Assembly (NCBI RefSeq): GCF_019880405.1 | Contig: NZ_CP082269.1 | Location: 2,480,001 to 2,544,000, forward strand | Direction of reading: 5' to 3' | Origin: Enterobacter sp. C2 | GTDB taxonomy: Bacteria; Pseudomonadota; Gammaproteobacteria; Enterobacterales; Enterobacteriaceae | Length of the DNA: 64,000 nucleotides | Part shown: piece by piece, positions 46,671 through 57,206 of the stretch | Layout of the letters: the number at the start of each line of letters is the position of its first letter | Position numbering within the stretch: the stretch's first letter is position 1 | Notes under the pieces: model-generated | Seen by the model: the letters and a program-made list of their open reading frames with translations, nothing else | Told to the model about the DNA's origin: nothing | The model's database searches: none | Position numbers and translations under genes: made by a program

Positions 46671-48724
46671 CTTTTCTTACCTGGCAGCGTGCCCTGTGCC
46701 AGTGCCACCAGGAAAGCGAACTCCAGCGCGACGCCCTCATAGGATTTAAAGCGGCCCGACTTCCCACCGTGGCCCGCGTCCATATCCGTACACAGCAGCA
46801 GCAGGTTATCGTCGGTTTTGGTTGCCCGCAGCTTCGCTACCCACTTGGCGGGCTCCCAGTACTGCACCTGGGAGTCATGCAGGCCGGTTGTCACCAGCAG
46901 GTGCGGATAGGCCTGGGCGCTCACGTTATCGTACGGGCTATAGCTTTTCATATAGTGATAGTAGATCTCGTCCTGCGGATTACCCCACTCCTCAAACTCA
47001 CCCGTGGTTAACGGAATCGACTCATCCAGCATGGTGGTCACCACGTCCACAAAGGGCACCTGGGCGATCGCCCCATGGAACAGGCCTGGGCGCTCGTTAA
47101 TCACCGTGCCGATCAGCATCCCGCCCGCGCTGCCGCCCATGCCGTAGCAGTAGCGTGTAGAGCCGTAGCCCTGCGCCAGCAGCGCATCACAGACGTCGAT
47201 ATAGTCGTTGAAGGTGTTTCTCTTTTTAAGAAACTTACCGTCCTCATACCAATGCTGGCCAAGCTCGCCGCCGCCGCGAATATGGGCGATCGCATAGACA
47301 AAGCCACGATCCAGCAGGCTCAGGCGGCTGCTGCTAAAGTCGGCATCGATGCTGGTGCCGTAGGAGCCATAGCCGTAGACCAGCAGCGGATTCTGTCCCT
47401 TACGGAAGTGTTTTTGGTTATAGACCAACGAGACGGGAACTTCTACGCCGTCGCGCGCCTTGATCCACAGATGTTCGCTGCGGTACTGGCTGGCATCAAA
47501 GCCATGGACCTCTGTCTGCTTGAGTACCCGCCGTTCACCGGTATCCATATCCAGCTCAAACAGCGTATCTGGCGTTGTCATAGAGGAGTAGCCGTAGCGC
47601 AGCCGGGAGGTTTCCGGCTCGGGATTATAGGCCAGCCAGGTCACATAGGCCGGATCGTCAAAGGCGATGCCGGTGACCTCGCGGGTTTTACGGTTGATCT
47701 GTCGCAGACTAGTTAAGCCACGCTGGCGCTCTTCTACCACCAGCCAGTCGGTAAACAGCGTAAAGCCCTCCAGCATGATGTTATCCCGGGGCGGGATCAG
47801 CACCTCCCACTGCTTATCGTTACGCACCTTGGTGCGATAGAGGCCGAAGTTTTTCCCCTCGCGATTTGAGCGCAGATAGAACGTGTGCTGGTAGTGGTCG
47901 AGATTGTACTCGTGATCTTTGCGGCGGGGCAGAAACATAATGGGCTGGGCATCCGGCAGCTCAGCATCCAGCAACAGACATTCGCTGGTCGTGGCGCTGG
48001 CCAGGTAGATAATTACATAGTGCTGGGAGGTCGTCTTATGCAGGGTAACGTAGAAGGTCTCGTCCTTCTCCTCGTAGACCAGCTCGTCCTGACAGGCAGG
48101 CGTACCGATGGTGTGCCGCCATACCTGATATGGCAGCAGCGTTTTGGCATGCTTGCGCACATAGTAGAGCGTTTCAGAGTCGTTGATCCAGACGAAATCC
48201 GGCGTGACGTTATCCAGCATCTCTGGATACCAGTTCCCGGTATCCAGATTACGAAAACGCAGGCCGTACTGCCGCCGGGAGAGGTAGTCCTCCGCCAGCG
48301 CCATAATTTTATTGTCCGGCGACACGGCCAGCCCGCCAAGGGTATAGAACTCACTGTGCGCGGCTCGCTTGTTGGCATCCAGCAGCACCTGCCACTCATC
48401 CCACTCGCTGCTCAGCACTGACTGGCGCTGATAGATAGCGTACTCGCACCCCGGCTCATAGACATGCCGGTAGCGGTAGCCGTTGCGGGTATAGGAGGCG
48501 GAAACTTCGCGCTGGGGGAGACGGTCGACTATCTCTTTGAGTAGGCGATCCTGCAACGCCTGCTGCGAGGCCATGACGTCGCGCCCGTAGTCATTCTCCT
48601 GGTGCAGATAATCCAGGACATCCTGATCCGAACGCGTATCGTCGCGCAGCCAGTAGTAGTCGTCTGTTCGCGTGTCGCCATGCTGAGTCATGACGTGCGG
48701 TACTGTTTTTGCTTTTGGTGGCAT
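46667..48724 (-). CDS. ptrB: Oligopeptidase B
   Basis: 685-residue S9 serine peptidase (686 in E. coli) that cuts small peptides after Lys and Arg. The N-terminal beta-propeller (about 70-400) is followed by an alpha/beta-hydrolase domain with the nucleophile in [12 protein letters not shown], the Asp in [13 protein letters not shown] and the His in [11 protein letters not shown]. Cytoplasmic, no signal peptide. Confidence 0.96.
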   Translation of the reverse strand: MPPKAKTVPHVMTQHGDTRTDDYYWLRDDTRSDQDVLDYLHQENDYGRDVMASQQALQDRLLKEIVDRLPQREVSASYTRNGYRYRHVYEPGCEYAIYQRQSVLSSEWDEWQVLLDANKRAAHSEFYTLGGLAVSPDNKIMALAEDYLSRRQYGLRFRNLDTGNWYPEMLDNVTPDFVWINDSETLYYVRKHAKTLLPYQVWRHTIGTPACQDELVYEEKDETFYVTLHKTTSQHYVIIYLASATTSECLLLDAELPDAQPIMFLPRRKDHEYNLDHYQHTFYLRSNREGKNFGLYRTKVRNDKQWEVLIPPRDNIMLEGFTLFTDWLVVEERQRGLTSLRQINRKTREVTGIAFDDPAYVTWLAYNPEPETSRLRYGYSSMTTPDTLFELDMDTGERRVLKQTEVHGFDASQYRSEHLWIKARDGVEVPVSLVYNQKHFRKGQNPLLVYGYGSYGTSIDADFSSSRLSLLDRGFVYAIAHIRGGGELGQHWYEDGKFLKKRNTFNDYIDVCDALLAQGYGSTRYCYGMGGSAGGMLIGTVINERPGLFHGAIAQVPFVDVVTTMLDESIPLTTGEFEEWGNPQDEIYYHYMKSYSPYDNVSAQAYPHLLVTTGLHDSQVQYWEPAKWVAKLRATKTDDNLLLLCTDMDAGHGGKSGRFKSYEGVALEFAFLVALAQGTLPGKKS

Positions 48725-48808
48725 AGCGTTATCTTTTCAGTTTACACCCTATAAGGGTGGCAAAACCCACGCATGTTGCAAGCGAAACGCGCCACCAACG
48801 CGTGTAAG

Positions 48809-49468
48809 CTAGCCTGGCAGCGCGCTTTTTTGTGCTTTAAGGTCCTGTTCAATGCCGTCACGCACGTCCTGAGGGATCTTCAAAGCGTCACCGAGGGCGT
48901 TAAGATAGCTGCGCTCCATAAAGTGATCGATATCGATCGCCGCACAGCTGAGGAAGTACAGCTCCAGCGCCTCCTCCTCGTTACGCACGTCACGAGCCAG
49001 CCGTTGCGGATCGAGAGGCTGCTCGATAGCCTGCGCCACCAGCGCTCTGCCCTGCTCCTCAACCCCCGCCTCGCGCATTTGCAGATCGATGGCTTCGCGC
49101 TCGCGCGCATCAATGTGGCCGTCGCTTTTCGCGGCAAAGACCAATGCCAGGATGAGACGTTCGGTGCGCACATCCAGCGGCGAGCTCTGCTGACCAAACT
49201 GCGGCTCATCCTGATGCGTACTACGCACGCGATCTTTGTATTTGTTCCACAACACCGTGCCAGCAACGGCCCCGCCGCCCATCAGCAGCGCGCTGGTACC
49301 GTATTTCGTGAGCAGCTTACGGGAAGAGGAGTTCGAGACCAGCAGGCCCGCCAGGCCACCCAGTGCGCCGGGCACCAGCAGCTTGCTAAGTCCCTGTCCG
49401 TCACCCGATGAGGCGGACGCCCCTTTCTGGCCCAGCAGCGACTGTAATTGATTCATCCAGTTAGTCAT
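48809..49468 (-). CDS. yebE: YebE family inner-membrane protein (DUF533)
   Basis: 219-residue protein of the same length as E. coli YebE. Short Gly-rich hydrophobic segments ([33 protein letters not shown]) precede a TerB-like helical domain ([20 protein letters not shown]). Its Shine-Dalgarno GAGGG (49473-49477) lies 4 bp before the ATG and inside a 17-bp hairpin. In E. coli the gene is in the Cpx envelope-stress regulon. The function is unknown. Confidence 0.92.
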   Translation of the reverse strand: MTNWMNQLQSLLGQKGASASSGDGQGLSKLLVPGALGGLAGLLVSNSSSRKLLTKYGTSALLMGGGAVAGTVLWNKYKDRVRSTHQDEPQFGQQSSPLDVRTERLILALVFAAKSDGHIDAREREAIDLQMREAGVEEQGRALVAQAIEQPLDPQRLARDVRNEEEALELYFLSCAAIDIDHFMERSYLNALGDALKIPQDVRDGIEQDLKAQKSALPG

Positions 49469-49472
49469 AATT

Positions 49473-49512
49473 CCCTCGCTTATTCTGTGTCAAACCACAG
49501 AGTAAGCGAGGG
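49473..49512 (-). promoter_or_regulatory. 17-bp hairpin covering the yebE ribosome-binding site
   Basis: CCCTCGCTTA (49473-49482) pairs with TAAGCGAGGG (49503-49512), extended by TTCTGTG with CACAGAG (one G-U), leaving a 6-nt loop. On the minus-strand transcript the right arm ends GCGAGGG, directly before AATT-ATG of yebE. No U-run on either strand, so it is not a normal terminator. Confidence 0.6.
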
Positions 49513-49562
49513 GTTGTCAGGAAATGTCTAAGCTGACTAAAGAAGCGAAAAGGCGGGGAGGG

Positions 49563-49910
49563 TTAACGATGGGTATAGACGGCCTTGCCACCTTTGCAGT
49601 CAACCGCTACCTGATAGTGGATATCGGTGTTTTTGCCGCGAACGGTCAGCGGAACGGTCCACTTATCCTGTTTACCAGTAATCTCTTTGACGTTGATCCA
49701 GGCAACAGGATCGGCCTGCCCCAGCGTCTCCTGGTCATCGGCCCAGCGCGCAATGCGATTTTGCTGGTAGTCGCGCTTGACGCTGGCGGCGATACCGGCG
49801 GCATCCAGCCCTTCACAGCTGGGAAACTTCACTGATTTACTATTGGCAGCCTGTACGCTAACGCTGCCGGCCAGCAAGGCAAGGCCGAGCAGTAATCCTG
49901 ATTTGTTCAT
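49563..49910 (-). CDS. yebF: Exported protein YebF
   Basis: 115-residue protein (118 in E. coli) with a Sec signal ([21 protein letters not shown]). E. coli YebF reaches the medium through outer-membrane porins. The family core [25 protein letters not shown] (shown in part as [17 protein letters not shown]) and a single pair of cysteines (PSCEG and VDCKGG) are intact. The start at 49910 has GGAGAT six bases ahead. Confidence 0.94.
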   Translation of the reverse strand: MNKSGLLLGLALLAGSVSVQAANSKSVKFPSCEGLDAAGIAASVKRDYQQNRIARWADDQETLGQADPVAWINVKEITGKQDKWTVPLTVRGKNTDIHYQVAVDCKGGKAVYTHR

Positions 49911-49975
49911 GCTTATCTCCTGTGCGCATAACCCACACAAAGCATGGTACAAATTACCGGCAGCGCAAGCTGCGG

Positions 49976-50284
49976 TTAGGCTACTTTGCTACGCTTCGCC
50001 GTCGGCATATCCGTTACGGTATCGCTTTTCATTGGCGCGGCATCAGGATCCGGCAGCTTACCCGAGCGGAAGACCGCACTGAGGGTCTCTTTCTGCTCCG
50101 CCAGCCACAGCGCCATCTGCTCACGCTGCGCGTCATCAAACGCAACGGGGGCATTTACCAGCACGCCTTCTAGTACTTCCGCCAGATCGAGCATTTTGTC
50201 GTACGCATCGGCTTCCTTTTTGCTGGCAAAAGACATTTTTTCCTCACCTTCGCGGATTACCACGTATTTGACTTCAACCGCCAT
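49976..50284 (-). CDS. yebG: SOS-regulated protein YebG
   Basis: 102-residue protein of the YebG family (96 in E. coli). N-terminal [31 protein letters not shown], in part [11 protein letters not shown] and [12 protein letters not shown], is diagnostic. DNA-damage-inducible, function unclear. A near-consensus LexA box lies 16 bp before the start. Confidence 0.94.
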   Translation of the reverse strand: MAVEVKYVVIREGEEKMSFASKKEADAYDKMLDLAEVLEGVLVNAPVAFDDAQREQMALWLAEQKETLSAVFRSGKLPDPDAAPMKSDTVTDMPTAKRSKVA

Positions 50285-50301
50285 AATGCAGCCTCATTTA
50301 C

Positions 50302-50317
50302 CTGTTTATTTATACAG
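50302..50317. promoter_or_regulatory. LexA box upstream of yebG
   Basis: CTGTTTATTTATACAG has the exact CTGT-N8-ACAG spacing with an A/T-only core. It agrees with the SOS control of yebG in E. coli. Confidence 0.88.
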
Positions 50318-50363
50318 TATAATAGTAAGCATTTCCCCGCTGGAATGCAAGCCGAAAAAAGAC

Positions 50364-50379
50364 ACGCAAACGTTTTCGT
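50364..50379. promoter_or_regulatory. PurR operator upstream of purT
   Basis: ACGCAAACGTTTTCGT is a consensus-quality PurR box. It sits between a candidate -35 (AAGACA, 50359-50364) and a perfect -10 TATAAT (50381-50386), so bound PurR would block polymerase. Confidence 0.92.
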
Positions 50380-50414
50380 GTATAATAGTCCGAAATTTTT
50401 AAGGGGTGGAGAGT

Positions 50415-51593
50415 ATGACTTTTTTAGGTACGGCGCTGCGTCCGGCAGCCACGCGTGTAATGCTGTTAGGCTCTGGTGAGCTGGGTAAAGAGGTGGCGAT
50501 TGAGTGCCAGCGTCTGGGTATTGAAGTGATTGCGGTGGACCGCTATGCGGATGCCCCGGCAATGCACGTCGCCCATCGTTCATACGTAATCAACATGCTG
50601 GACGGTGAGGCGTTAAAAGCCCTGGTGGCGCAGGAGAAACCGGATTTTATCGTGCCGGAGATCGAAGCTATCGCCACGGATACGCTGCTTGAGCTTGAGG
50701 TCCAGGGCCAGCAGGTTGTGCCCTGCGCCCGTGCCGCAAAGCTGACCATGAACCGGGAGGGGATCCGCCGCCTGGCGGCTGAAGAGCTGAGCCTGCCTAC
50801 CTCAACCTACCGCTTCGCCGACAGCGAAGTCGCGTTCACAGAAGCGGTTGCGGCGCTCGGCCTGCCGTGCATTATCAAGCCGGTGATGAGTTCGTCCGGT
50901 AAAGGCCAGAGCTTTATTCGCAGCGCCGATGAGCTGCACGATGCCTGGCAGTACGCCCAGCTCGGCGGGCGCGCCGGAGCGGGACGCGTCATTGTCGAAG
51001 GCGTAGTGAAGTTTGATTTTGAAATCACGCTCCTGACCGTGAGCGCCGTTGACGGGGTGCACTTCTGCGACCCTATCGGCCATCGTCAGGAGGATGGCGA
51101 CTACCGTGAATCCTGGCAGCCGCAGCAGATGAGCGAGCTGGCCCTCTCCCGCGCTCAGGCTATCGCCGAGGAAGTGGTGCTGGCGCTGGGCGGCTATGGT
51201 CTGTTCGGCGTGGAGCTGTTCGTCTGCGGCGACGAGGTGATCTTCAGCGAGGTCTCCCCGCGTCCACACGATACCGGCATGGTCACGCTGATCTCCCAGG
51301 ATCTCTCAGAGTTTGCTCTGCACGTCCGCGCCTTCCTCGGTCTGCCGGTAGGCGGCGTACGTCAGTATGGCCCCTCAGCCTCGGCGGTGATCCTGCCCGC
51401 GTTGAGGAGCGATAACGTGTGCTTTGATAATGTGCAGGCGGCAGTGGGCGCGGGTCTTCAGCTGCGCCTGTTCGGCAAGCCGGAGATCGACGGCACGCGG
51501 CGATTAGGCGTGGCGTTAGCCACCGGTGAAAGCGTAGAGGATGCGGTAGAACGGGCGAAAAGCGCCGCCGCGAACGTGATAGTGAAGGGATAA
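50415..51593 (+). CDS. purT: Formate-dependent GAR transformylase PurT
   Basis: 392-residue ATP-grasp enzyme making N-formyl-GAR from formate and ATP in purine synthesis. The ATG at 50415 gives the E. coli length; a GTG at 50406 would add three residues. ATP-grasp segments [37 protein letters not shown] (in part [16 protein letters not shown]) and [16 protein letters not shown] are intact. A terminator shared with eda follows. Confidence 0.97.
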   Translation: MTFLGTALRPAATRVMLLGSGELGKEVAIECQRLGIEVIAVDRYADAPAMHVAHRSYVINMLDGEALKALVAQEKPDFIVPEIEAIATDTLLELEVQGQQVVPCARAAKLTMNREGIRRLAAEELSLPTSTYRFADSEVAFTEAVAALGLPCIIKPVMSSSGKGQSFIRSADELHDAWQYAQLGGRAGAGRVIVEGVVKFDFEITLLTVSAVDGVHFCDPIGHRQEDGDYRESWQPQQMSELALSRAQAIAEEVVLALGGYGLFGVELFVCGDEVIFSEVSPRPHDTGMVTLISQDLSEFALHVRAFLGLPVGGVRQYGPSASAVILPALRSDNVCFDNVQAAVGAGLQLRLFGKPEIDGTRRLGVALATGESVEDAVERAKSAAANVIVKG

Positions 51594-51621
51594 AAAAACG
51601 GGCCGAAGGGCCCGTTTTTGT
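51592..51621. terminator. Bidirectional terminator between purT and eda
   Basis: AACGGGCC/GGCCCGTT (51597-51604 with 51609-51616), loop GAAG, seven A before and five T after. Confidence 0.9.
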
Positions 51622-51637
51622 TACGCTATCATAACGA

Positions 51638-52279
51638 TTACTGCTGCGCGCCTTCTACCGCTTCGCGAGCCAGTTTGGTAATGCGATCGTAGTCACCCGC
51701 TTCCAGCGCGTCAGCCGGTACCAGCCATGAGCCACCGATGCATAGCACGCTTTTCAGCGCCAGATAGTCACGGTAGTTTGCCGGAGAGATGCCGCCGGTT
51801 GGGCAGAAACGCACCTGCGAGAACGGGCCAGCAATCGCCTGCAGCGCTTTGGTGCCGCCGTTGGCTTCCGCCGGGAAGAATTTAAACTCTTTCAGACCGT
51901 AGTCGAGGCCGAGCATCAGTTCAGACACGGTGCTGATGCCAGGGATCAGCGGAATGGTGCCTTCGGTTGCGGCCTTCAGCAGCGGCTCGGTCAGGCCCGG
52001 GCTGATAGCAAACTGCGCGCCTGCTTCGGTCACTTCCGCCAGCTGCTGCGGGTTCAGTACCGTACCGGCACCAATGATTGCTTCCGGGACTTCTTTCGCA
52101 ATGGCGCGGATCGCATCCATGGCGCAGGCGGTACGCAGAGTGACTTCCAGCACGCGAACGCCACCGGCCACCAGGGCTTTCGCCATCGGTACTGCATGTT
52201 CCAGTTTGTTCACCACGATAACCGGTACAACAGGACCCGTTTTCAGGATTGCTTCAGCACTCGTTTTCCAGTTTTTCAT
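51638..52279 (-). CDS. eda: KHG/KDPG aldolase
   Basis: 213-residue class I aldolase cleaving 2-keto-3-deoxy-6-phosphogluconate to pyruvate and glyceraldehyde 3-phosphate; last step of the Entner-Doudoroff route. The Schiff-base lysine is in [20 protein letters not shown] carries the catalytic Glu. The start at 52279 gives the E. coli length. It is 40 bp downstream of edd on the same strand. Confidence 0.98.
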   Translation of the reverse strand: MKNWKTSAEAILKTGPVVPVIVVNKLEHAVPMAKALVAGGVRVLEVTLRTACAMDAIRAIAKEVPEAIIGAGTVLNPQQLAEVTEAGAQFAISPGLTEPLLKAATEGTIPLIPGISTVSELMLGLDYGLKEFKFFPAEANGGTKALQAIAGPFSQVRFCPTGGISPANYRDYLALKSVLCIGGSWLVPADALEAGDYDRITKLAREAVEGAQQ

Positions 52280-52319
52280 CAGAGTTTTTCTCTCGCCCGA
52301 TCTAAAAAAATTAATCAGT

Positions 52320-54131
52320 TTAAAAAGTGATACAGGTTGCGCCCTGCTCCGCACCGGAGAGTTTTTCACGCAGTGCGCTAAACATTTCGCGGCCAGTACC
52401 GACACGCGCGCTACTCAGGTCAGGAATGTGCGGCTGACGTGCAGCAAGCTCGGTTTCATCCACCAGCAGAGTAAGCTCCCCTGTCTGTCCATTTACGCGG
52501 ATGATATCGCCCTCGCGTACTTTTGCCAGCAACCCGCCGTCATACGCTTCTGGTGTCACATGGATCGCCGACGGTACTTTACCTGATGCGCCGGAGAGCC
52601 GTCCATCGGTGACTAATGCGATTTTGAAACGGCGGTCCAATAATACACCAAGTGGCGGCATCAGTTTATGTAATTCTGGCATGCCGTTCGCTTTTGGCCC
52701 TTGATGTCGGACAACAACCACACAGTCACGGTCAAGCAGACCGGCTTCAAAAGCCGGCAACACGTCGTGCTGGCTCTCAAAAATCACCGCCGGGGCCTCG
52801 ACGACCTGGTTCTCTAGCGGAACGGCGGAGGTTTTCATCACCGCACGTCCCAGGTTGCCACTGAGCACTTTCGTGCCGCCGTGGTGCGAGAAGGGCTTAT
52901 CGATAGAGGCAATGATATCGCTGTCCAGCGACGCGCTGGCCCCCTCGCGCCAGTCCAGTTCGCCCTCGTTCAACCAGGGCTCAAGGGTGTAGCGTGACAG
53001 TCCGTGACCGACCACGGTATTAACATCCTCATGCAGCAGGCCGCCCTTCAGCAGTTCGCGCATCAGCACCGGAACACCGCCCGCCGCCTGGAAATGGTTA
53101 ATATCCGCCGGGCCGTTCGGGTACAGGCGCGCCATCAGAGGCACCACCTCGGAGAGTTCGGAGAAGTCATCCCAGTTGACGATAATGCCCGCCGCCCGCG
53201 CCATCGCCACCAGGTGCATGGTGTGGTTAGTGGAGCCGCCGGTCGCCAGCAGGGCAACGATACCGTTAACCACCACCTTCTCATCGATCATCTTGCCGAG
53301 CGGCATCCACTCATTGCCGTTGCCGGTCAGACGCGTCACCTGGCGGGCGGCCGCCACGGTCAGGGCTTCACGCAGCGGCGCGTCAGGATGCACAAATGAC
53401 GAGCCAGGCAGCTGCATGCCCATGAATTCAATGACCATCTGGTTCGTATTGGCCGTGCCGTAGAAGGTACAGGTGCCGGGTGCATGGTAGGAAGCCGCCT
53501 CGGACTCCAGCAGGGCCATGCGGTCGACTTTGCCTTCCGCATAAAGCTGGCGGATCCGCACCTTCTCTTTATTGGGCAGGCCGCTGGCCATCGGGCCTGA
53601 CGGCACAAACAGCGCCGGCAGATGACCAAACGACAGCGCGGCCATCGCCAGGCCTGGGACGATTTTATCGCAGACGCCAAGGTAGAGCGCCCCGTCAAAC
53701 ATATTATGCGACAGGCCGACCGCGGCAGACATAGCGATCACTTCCCGGCTAAGGAGGGAGAGCTCCATCCCATCCTGGCCCTGTGTCACACCATCGCACA
53801 TGGCCGGTACGCCGCCCGCGACCTGGCCTACGGCGTTAACCGAATGCAGCGCTTTACGAATAATGTCAGGGTAGCGTTCATAGGGCTGATGCGCGGAGAG
53901 CATATCGTTGTAGGAGGTAATAATGGCGACATTGTTACGCAGCATGCTTTTCAGCGAGGCCTTATCCTCCGGCTGGCAGGCGGCAAAACCGTGGGCCAGG
54001 TTACCGCAGGCCAGCGACGAACGATGAACGGTACTGCTTTTCGCTTGTTCGATGCGGGCAAGATAGGCGCTGCGGGTGGCATGAGAACGATCGATAATAC
54101 GTTTTGTTACCCGTAACAATGTCGAGTTCAT
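52320..54131 (-). CDS. edd: Phosphogluconate dehydratase
   Basis: 603-residue iron-sulfur dehydratase turning 6-phosphogluconate into KDPG. Cluster ligands are expected in [11 protein letters not shown] and GVCDKIVPG plus LACGNLAHG; the IlvD/Edd signature segment [17 protein letters not shown] is near the C terminus. The start at 54131 equals E. coli; a 25-codon extension is open but unrelated. The gene has its own GntR-controlled promoter after zwf. Confidence 0.98.
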   Translation of the reverse strand: MNSTLLRVTKRIIDRSHATRSAYLARIEQAKSSTVHRSSLACGNLAHGFAACQPEDKASLKSMLRNNVAIITSYNDMLSAHQPYERYPDIIRKALHSVNAVGQVAGGVPAMCDGVTQGQDGMELSLLSREVIAMSAAVGLSHNMFDGALYLGVCDKIVPGLAMAALSFGHLPALFVPSGPMASGLPNKEKVRIRQLYAEGKVDRMALLESEAASYHAPGTCTFYGTANTNQMVIEFMGMQLPGSSFVHPDAPLREALTVAAARQVTRLTGNGNEWMPLGKMIDEKVVVNGIVALLATGGSTNHTMHLVAMARAAGIIVNWDDFSELSEVVPLMARLYPNGPADINHFQAAGGVPVLMRELLKGGLLHEDVNTVVGHGLSRYTLEPWLNEGELDWREGASASLDSDIIASIDKPFSHHGGTKVLSGNLGRAVMKTSAVPLENQVVEAPAVIFESQHDVLPAFEAGLLDRDCVVVVRHQGPKANGMPELHKLMPPLGVLLDRRFKIALVTDGRLSGASGKVPSAIHVTPEAYDGGLLAKVREGDIIRVNGQTGELTLLVDETELAARQPHIPDLSSARVGTGREMFSALREKLSGAEQGATCITF

Positions 54132-54315
54132 AAAGGCTCCTGAAAATAAGGTGTCCCGGACGGCAGCGTGGTCATAAAATAGAGGGGGCGTACACCACTC
54201 ATCCACCGCAGGCCGGAGGCAAAATCGCTTCAGCCAGTGTAATAAAAAAAGCGTTACGGGTGAATCCAGGGGCGATGCAAAAGAGCGAAAATTGTGCGGG
54301 AATCTGTGTTAGATC

Positions 54316-54331
54316 ATGTTACCGGTAAAAT
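54316..54331. promoter_or_regulatory. GntR operator upstream of edd
   Basis: ATGTTACCGGTAAAAT matches the gluconate repressor consensus ATGTTACC-x-GTAACAT in 14 or so positions, 185 bp before the edd ATG and just after the zwf terminator. Confidence 0.8.
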
Positions 54332-54346
54332 AGATGGGCAATAAAC

Positions 54347-54371
54347 AAAAAAAACGGCCCCGTTGGGCCGT
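54347..54371 (-). terminator. Terminator after zwf
   Basis: Stem ACGGCCC/GGGCCGT (54354-54360 with 54365-54371), loop CGTT, and a long T-run on the minus strand (54347-54353 and beyond). It separates zwf from edd-eda. Confidence 0.88.
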
Positions 54372-54389
54372 CTTAACAGAACGCGTTGG

Positions 54390-55865
54390 TTACTCGAATT
54401 CGTTCCAGGAGCGACCGTCACGGGTGATCATTGCCACCGACGCCACTGGACCCCAGGTACCGGCCTGGTAAGGCTTCGGTGACTCGTTATCCATCGCCCA
54501 GGCTTCGGTAATGGAGTCGACCCATTTCCACGCCTCTTCCACCTCGTCGCGACGCACAAACAGCGCCTGGATGCCGCGCATCGTCTCCAGCAGCAGACGC
54601 TCGTAAGCATCCGCAAGATGGCTTTCGTTAAAGGTTTCGGAGTAGCTTAGATCCAGCTTAGTGGTTTGCAGGTTATGCTTGTGATCGAGACCCGGAACCT
54701 TATTGAGGATCTGGATGTCCACGCCCTCGTCCGGCTGCAGGCGGATAGTGAGCTTGTTCTGGGGCAGATCCTGCCAGGACTCTTTAAACAGGTTCAGCGG
54801 CGGGGTTTTAAAGTAGACCACCACTTCAGAGCACTTGGTCGGCAGGCGTTTGCCGGTACGCAGGTAGAACGGCACGTCGGCCCAGCGCCAGTCATCGATA
54901 TCTACGCGGATCGCCACGAAGGTTTCGGTGTTGCTGGTTTTGTTTGCGCCCTCTTCTTCCAGGTAGCCCGGCACTTTCTTGCCCTGGGCAAAACCGGCGG
55001 TGTACTGACCGCGTACGGTTTTTTCACGCACGTTCGAACGGTCAATACGGCGTAAAGATTTCAGCACCTTCACCTTCGCATCACGAATGCTGTCCGCAGA
55101 GAGATCCGACGGCGGCGACATGGCGATCATGCAGAGAACCTGGAGCAGGTGGTTCTGGATCATGTCGCGCATCTGCCCGGCCTGGTCGAAATAGCCCCAG
55201 CGGCCTTCAATGCCCACCTCTTCCGCCACGGTGATCTCCACGTGGTCGATGGTACGGTTGTCCCAGTTGTTGACGAACAGCGAGTTGGCAAAGCGCAGCG
55301 CCAGCAGGTTCAGCACCGTCTCTTTACCGAGGTAGTGGTCGATACGGTAAACCTGGCACTCTTCAAAGTATTCGCCCACCTGATCGTTGATTTCACGAGA
55401 GGTGTCGAGGGAGGTGCCCAGCGGTTTTTCCATTACCACGCGTGCTGGCTTGGCGTTGAGTTTTGCTTCACCCAGGCCTTTGCAGATAGCACCAAAGGTG
55501 CTCGGCGGCATGGCAAAGTAGTTGATGGTAACGCGGTTCTTCTGATCGAGCATGTCACCAAGACGGGTAAATGCGGTGGTATCGTTGACGTCAAGGTTAC
55601 AGAAATCGAGGCGTCCGCTGAGCGTATCCCAGAGGCTTTCATCGATCTTCTCTTTCATGAAGGTCTCGAGCGCTTCACGCACGATTTCGGTGTACTTCTC
55701 TTTGTCCCAGTCCGCACGCCCTACCCCAAGGATACGCGTCTCCGGGTGGATCTGGCCTGCTTTTTCAAGCTGATACAGGGAAGGCAGCAATTTCCGGCGT
55801 GCAAGATCGCCTTTCGCGCCGAAAATGACCAGGTCACATGCCTGGGCTGTTTGCGTTACCGCCAT
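54390..55865 (-). CDS. zwf: Glucose-6-phosphate 1-dehydrogenase
   Basis: 491-residue first enzyme of the pentose phosphate pathway; supplies NADPH and 6-phosphogluconate for edd. NADP site [14 protein letters not shown] near residues 15-28 and the catalytic RIDHYLGKE near 176-184 are intact; equal in length to E. coli Zwf. Upstream are a HexR operator and a Mar/Sox/Rob box. Confidence 0.98.
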   Translation of the reverse strand: MAVTQTAQACDLVIFGAKGDLARRKLLPSLYQLEKAGQIHPETRILGVGRADWDKEKYTEIVREALETFMKEKIDESLWDTLSGRLDFCNLDVNDTTAFTRLGDMLDQKNRVTINYFAMPPSTFGAICKGLGEAKLNAKPARVVMEKPLGTSLDTSREINDQVGEYFEECQVYRIDHYLGKETVLNLLALRFANSLFVNNWDNRTIDHVEITVAEEVGIEGRWGYFDQAGQMRDMIQNHLLQVLCMIAMSPPSDLSADSIRDAKVKVLKSLRRIDRSNVREKTVRGQYTAGFAQGKKVPGYLEEEGANKTSNTETFVAIRVDIDDWRWADVPFYLRTGKRLPTKCSEVVVYFKTPPLNLFKESWQDLPQNKLTIRLQPDEGVDIQILNKVPGLDHKHNLQTTKLDLSYSETFNESHLADAYERLLLETMRGIQALFVRRDEVEEAWKWVDSITEAWAMDNESPKPYQAGTWGPVASVAMITRDGRSWNEFE

Positions 55866-55912
55866 GTCATTCTCCTCAGTTGGCTGCCCCGGTACTTTCG
55901 CCAGGGCATAGC

Positions 55913-55927
55913 TGTAATTTTATTACA
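55913..55927. promoter_or_regulatory. HexR operator at zwf
   Basis: TGTAATTTTATTACA is a perfect 15-bp palindrome fitting the HexR consensus, 48 bp before the zwf start. HexR is released by KDPG, the product of edd. Confidence 0.82.
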
Positions 55928-55968
55928 CTGCACTGTACTGCTTTTACGTAAAACCCGAAACCGTTACC

Positions 55969-55987
55969 GCTTATCCTACTGTGCGCT
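55969..55987 (-). promoter_or_regulatory. Probable Mar/Sox/Rob box of zwf
   Basis: Minus strand AGCGCACAGTAGGATAAGC resembles the marbox (GCAC then 7 bp then a pyrimidine/AAA half) and occupies the place of the E. coli zwf soxbox, upstream of a TACAGT -10. The rest of the zwf-hexR gap (55866-56210) holds the HexR site and the two divergent promoters; no gene seen. Confidence 0.6.
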
Positions 55988-56210
55988 TTCGCTCAGGCGG
56001 CTAAAAATTGGGTAAATCGCCCTGAAAAATCAGGGATTTTGTCTGGAATCGAGTAGCTAAAATCCGACTCTGATCATGTAATGAAAAAAAACAACAAATT
56101 TTCCCGCTGTTCTTTACCTTTCCTGGTCCCACAAGGGTAATATCGACTAAACCGCAGCACAATTTCATCCGTTGTTGAAGTTGATTTTAGCCATGGGCAC
56201 CCCGTTAATA

Positions 56211-57080
56211 ATGAACATGCTGGAAAAAATTCAGTCTCAGCTGGAACACCTTAGCAAATCCGAACGAAAAGTGGCGGAAGTCATACTCACCTCGCCGGAT
56301 CAGGCCATTCACTCCAGCATCGCTGCGCTGGCACACGAGGCCGGAGTCAGCGAGCCCACGGTAAACCGTTTCTGCCGCAGCATGGAAACCCGTGGCTTCC
56401 CGGATTTCAAGCTGCATCTCGCCCAGAGTCTGGCTAACGGCACGCCCTATGTTAATCGCAATGTCGATGAAGATGACAGCGTTGAGGCCTATACGGGTAA
56501 AATATTTGAGTCGGCAATGGCCACCCTGGACCATGTGCGTCAGTCGCTGGATATGCCCGCCGTCAACCGCGCCGTCGACCTGCTCACCCAAGCGAAGAAG
56601 ATCGCCTTCTTTGGCCTTGGCTCCTCGGCGGCGGTTGCGCACGACGCCATGAACAAATTCTTCCGCTTCAACGTGCCGGTGGTCTACACCGATGACATCG
56701 TCCTGCAGCGCATGAGCTGCATGAACTGCAACGAAGATGATGTCGTGGTGCTGATCTCCCACACCGGCCGGACCAAAAGCCTGGTGGAGCTGGCGCAGCT
56801 GGCCCGCGAGAGCGATGCCATGGTCATTGCCATCACCTCTGCGGGAACGCCGTTGGCCCGGGAAGCGACGCTGGCGATCACTCTGGACGTGCCAGAAGAT
56901 ACCGACATCTATATGCCGATGGTGTCGCGTCTGGCCCAGCTCACGGTCATCGACGTGCTGGCAACAGGCTTTACTCTGCGTCGGGGAGCAAAATTCAGAG
57001 ATAACTTGAAGCGAGTCAAGGAAGCGCTTAAAGAATCGCGTTTTGATAAGGAGCTCCTGACCGGGAGCGATAAACATTAA
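56211..57080 (+). CDS. hexR: RpiR-family regulator HexR
   Basis: 289-residue repressor of glucose-catabolism genes. N-terminal RpiR helix-turn-helix (about 1-77, EAGVSEPTVNRFCRSMETRGFPDF in part VSEPTVNRFCRSM) and C-terminal SIS sugar-phosphate domain (FFGLGSSAAVAHDAMNKFFR, VLISHTGRTKSLVELAQLA). The ATG at 56211 equals the E. coli start; an in-frame extension upstream is not conserved. Divergent from zwf. Confidence 0.97.
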   Translation: MNMLEKIQSQLEHLSKSERKVAEVILTSPDQAIHSSIAALAHEAGVSEPTVNRFCRSMETRGFPDFKLHLAQSLANGTPYVNRNVDEDDSVEAYTGKIFESAMATLDHVRQSLDMPAVNRAVDLLTQAKKIAFFGLGSSAAVAHDAMNKFFRFNVPVVYTDDIVLQRMSCMNCNEDDVVVLISHTGRTKSLVELAQLARESDAMVIAITSAGTPLAREATLAITLDVPEDTDIYMPMVSRLAQLTVIDVLATGFTLRRGAKFRDNLKRVKEALKESRFDKELLTGSDKH

Positions 57081-57206
57081 ACTTTTATAACAGCGTTGTA
57101 ATTCATTACGGCATTCGGTTAAGTTTTTGATTTGCCAAATCGGCGCGCAGAACTGCCGAATTCATATTCACGCAACACCTGGTTGTTTCAGTCAACGGAG
57201 TAATAC

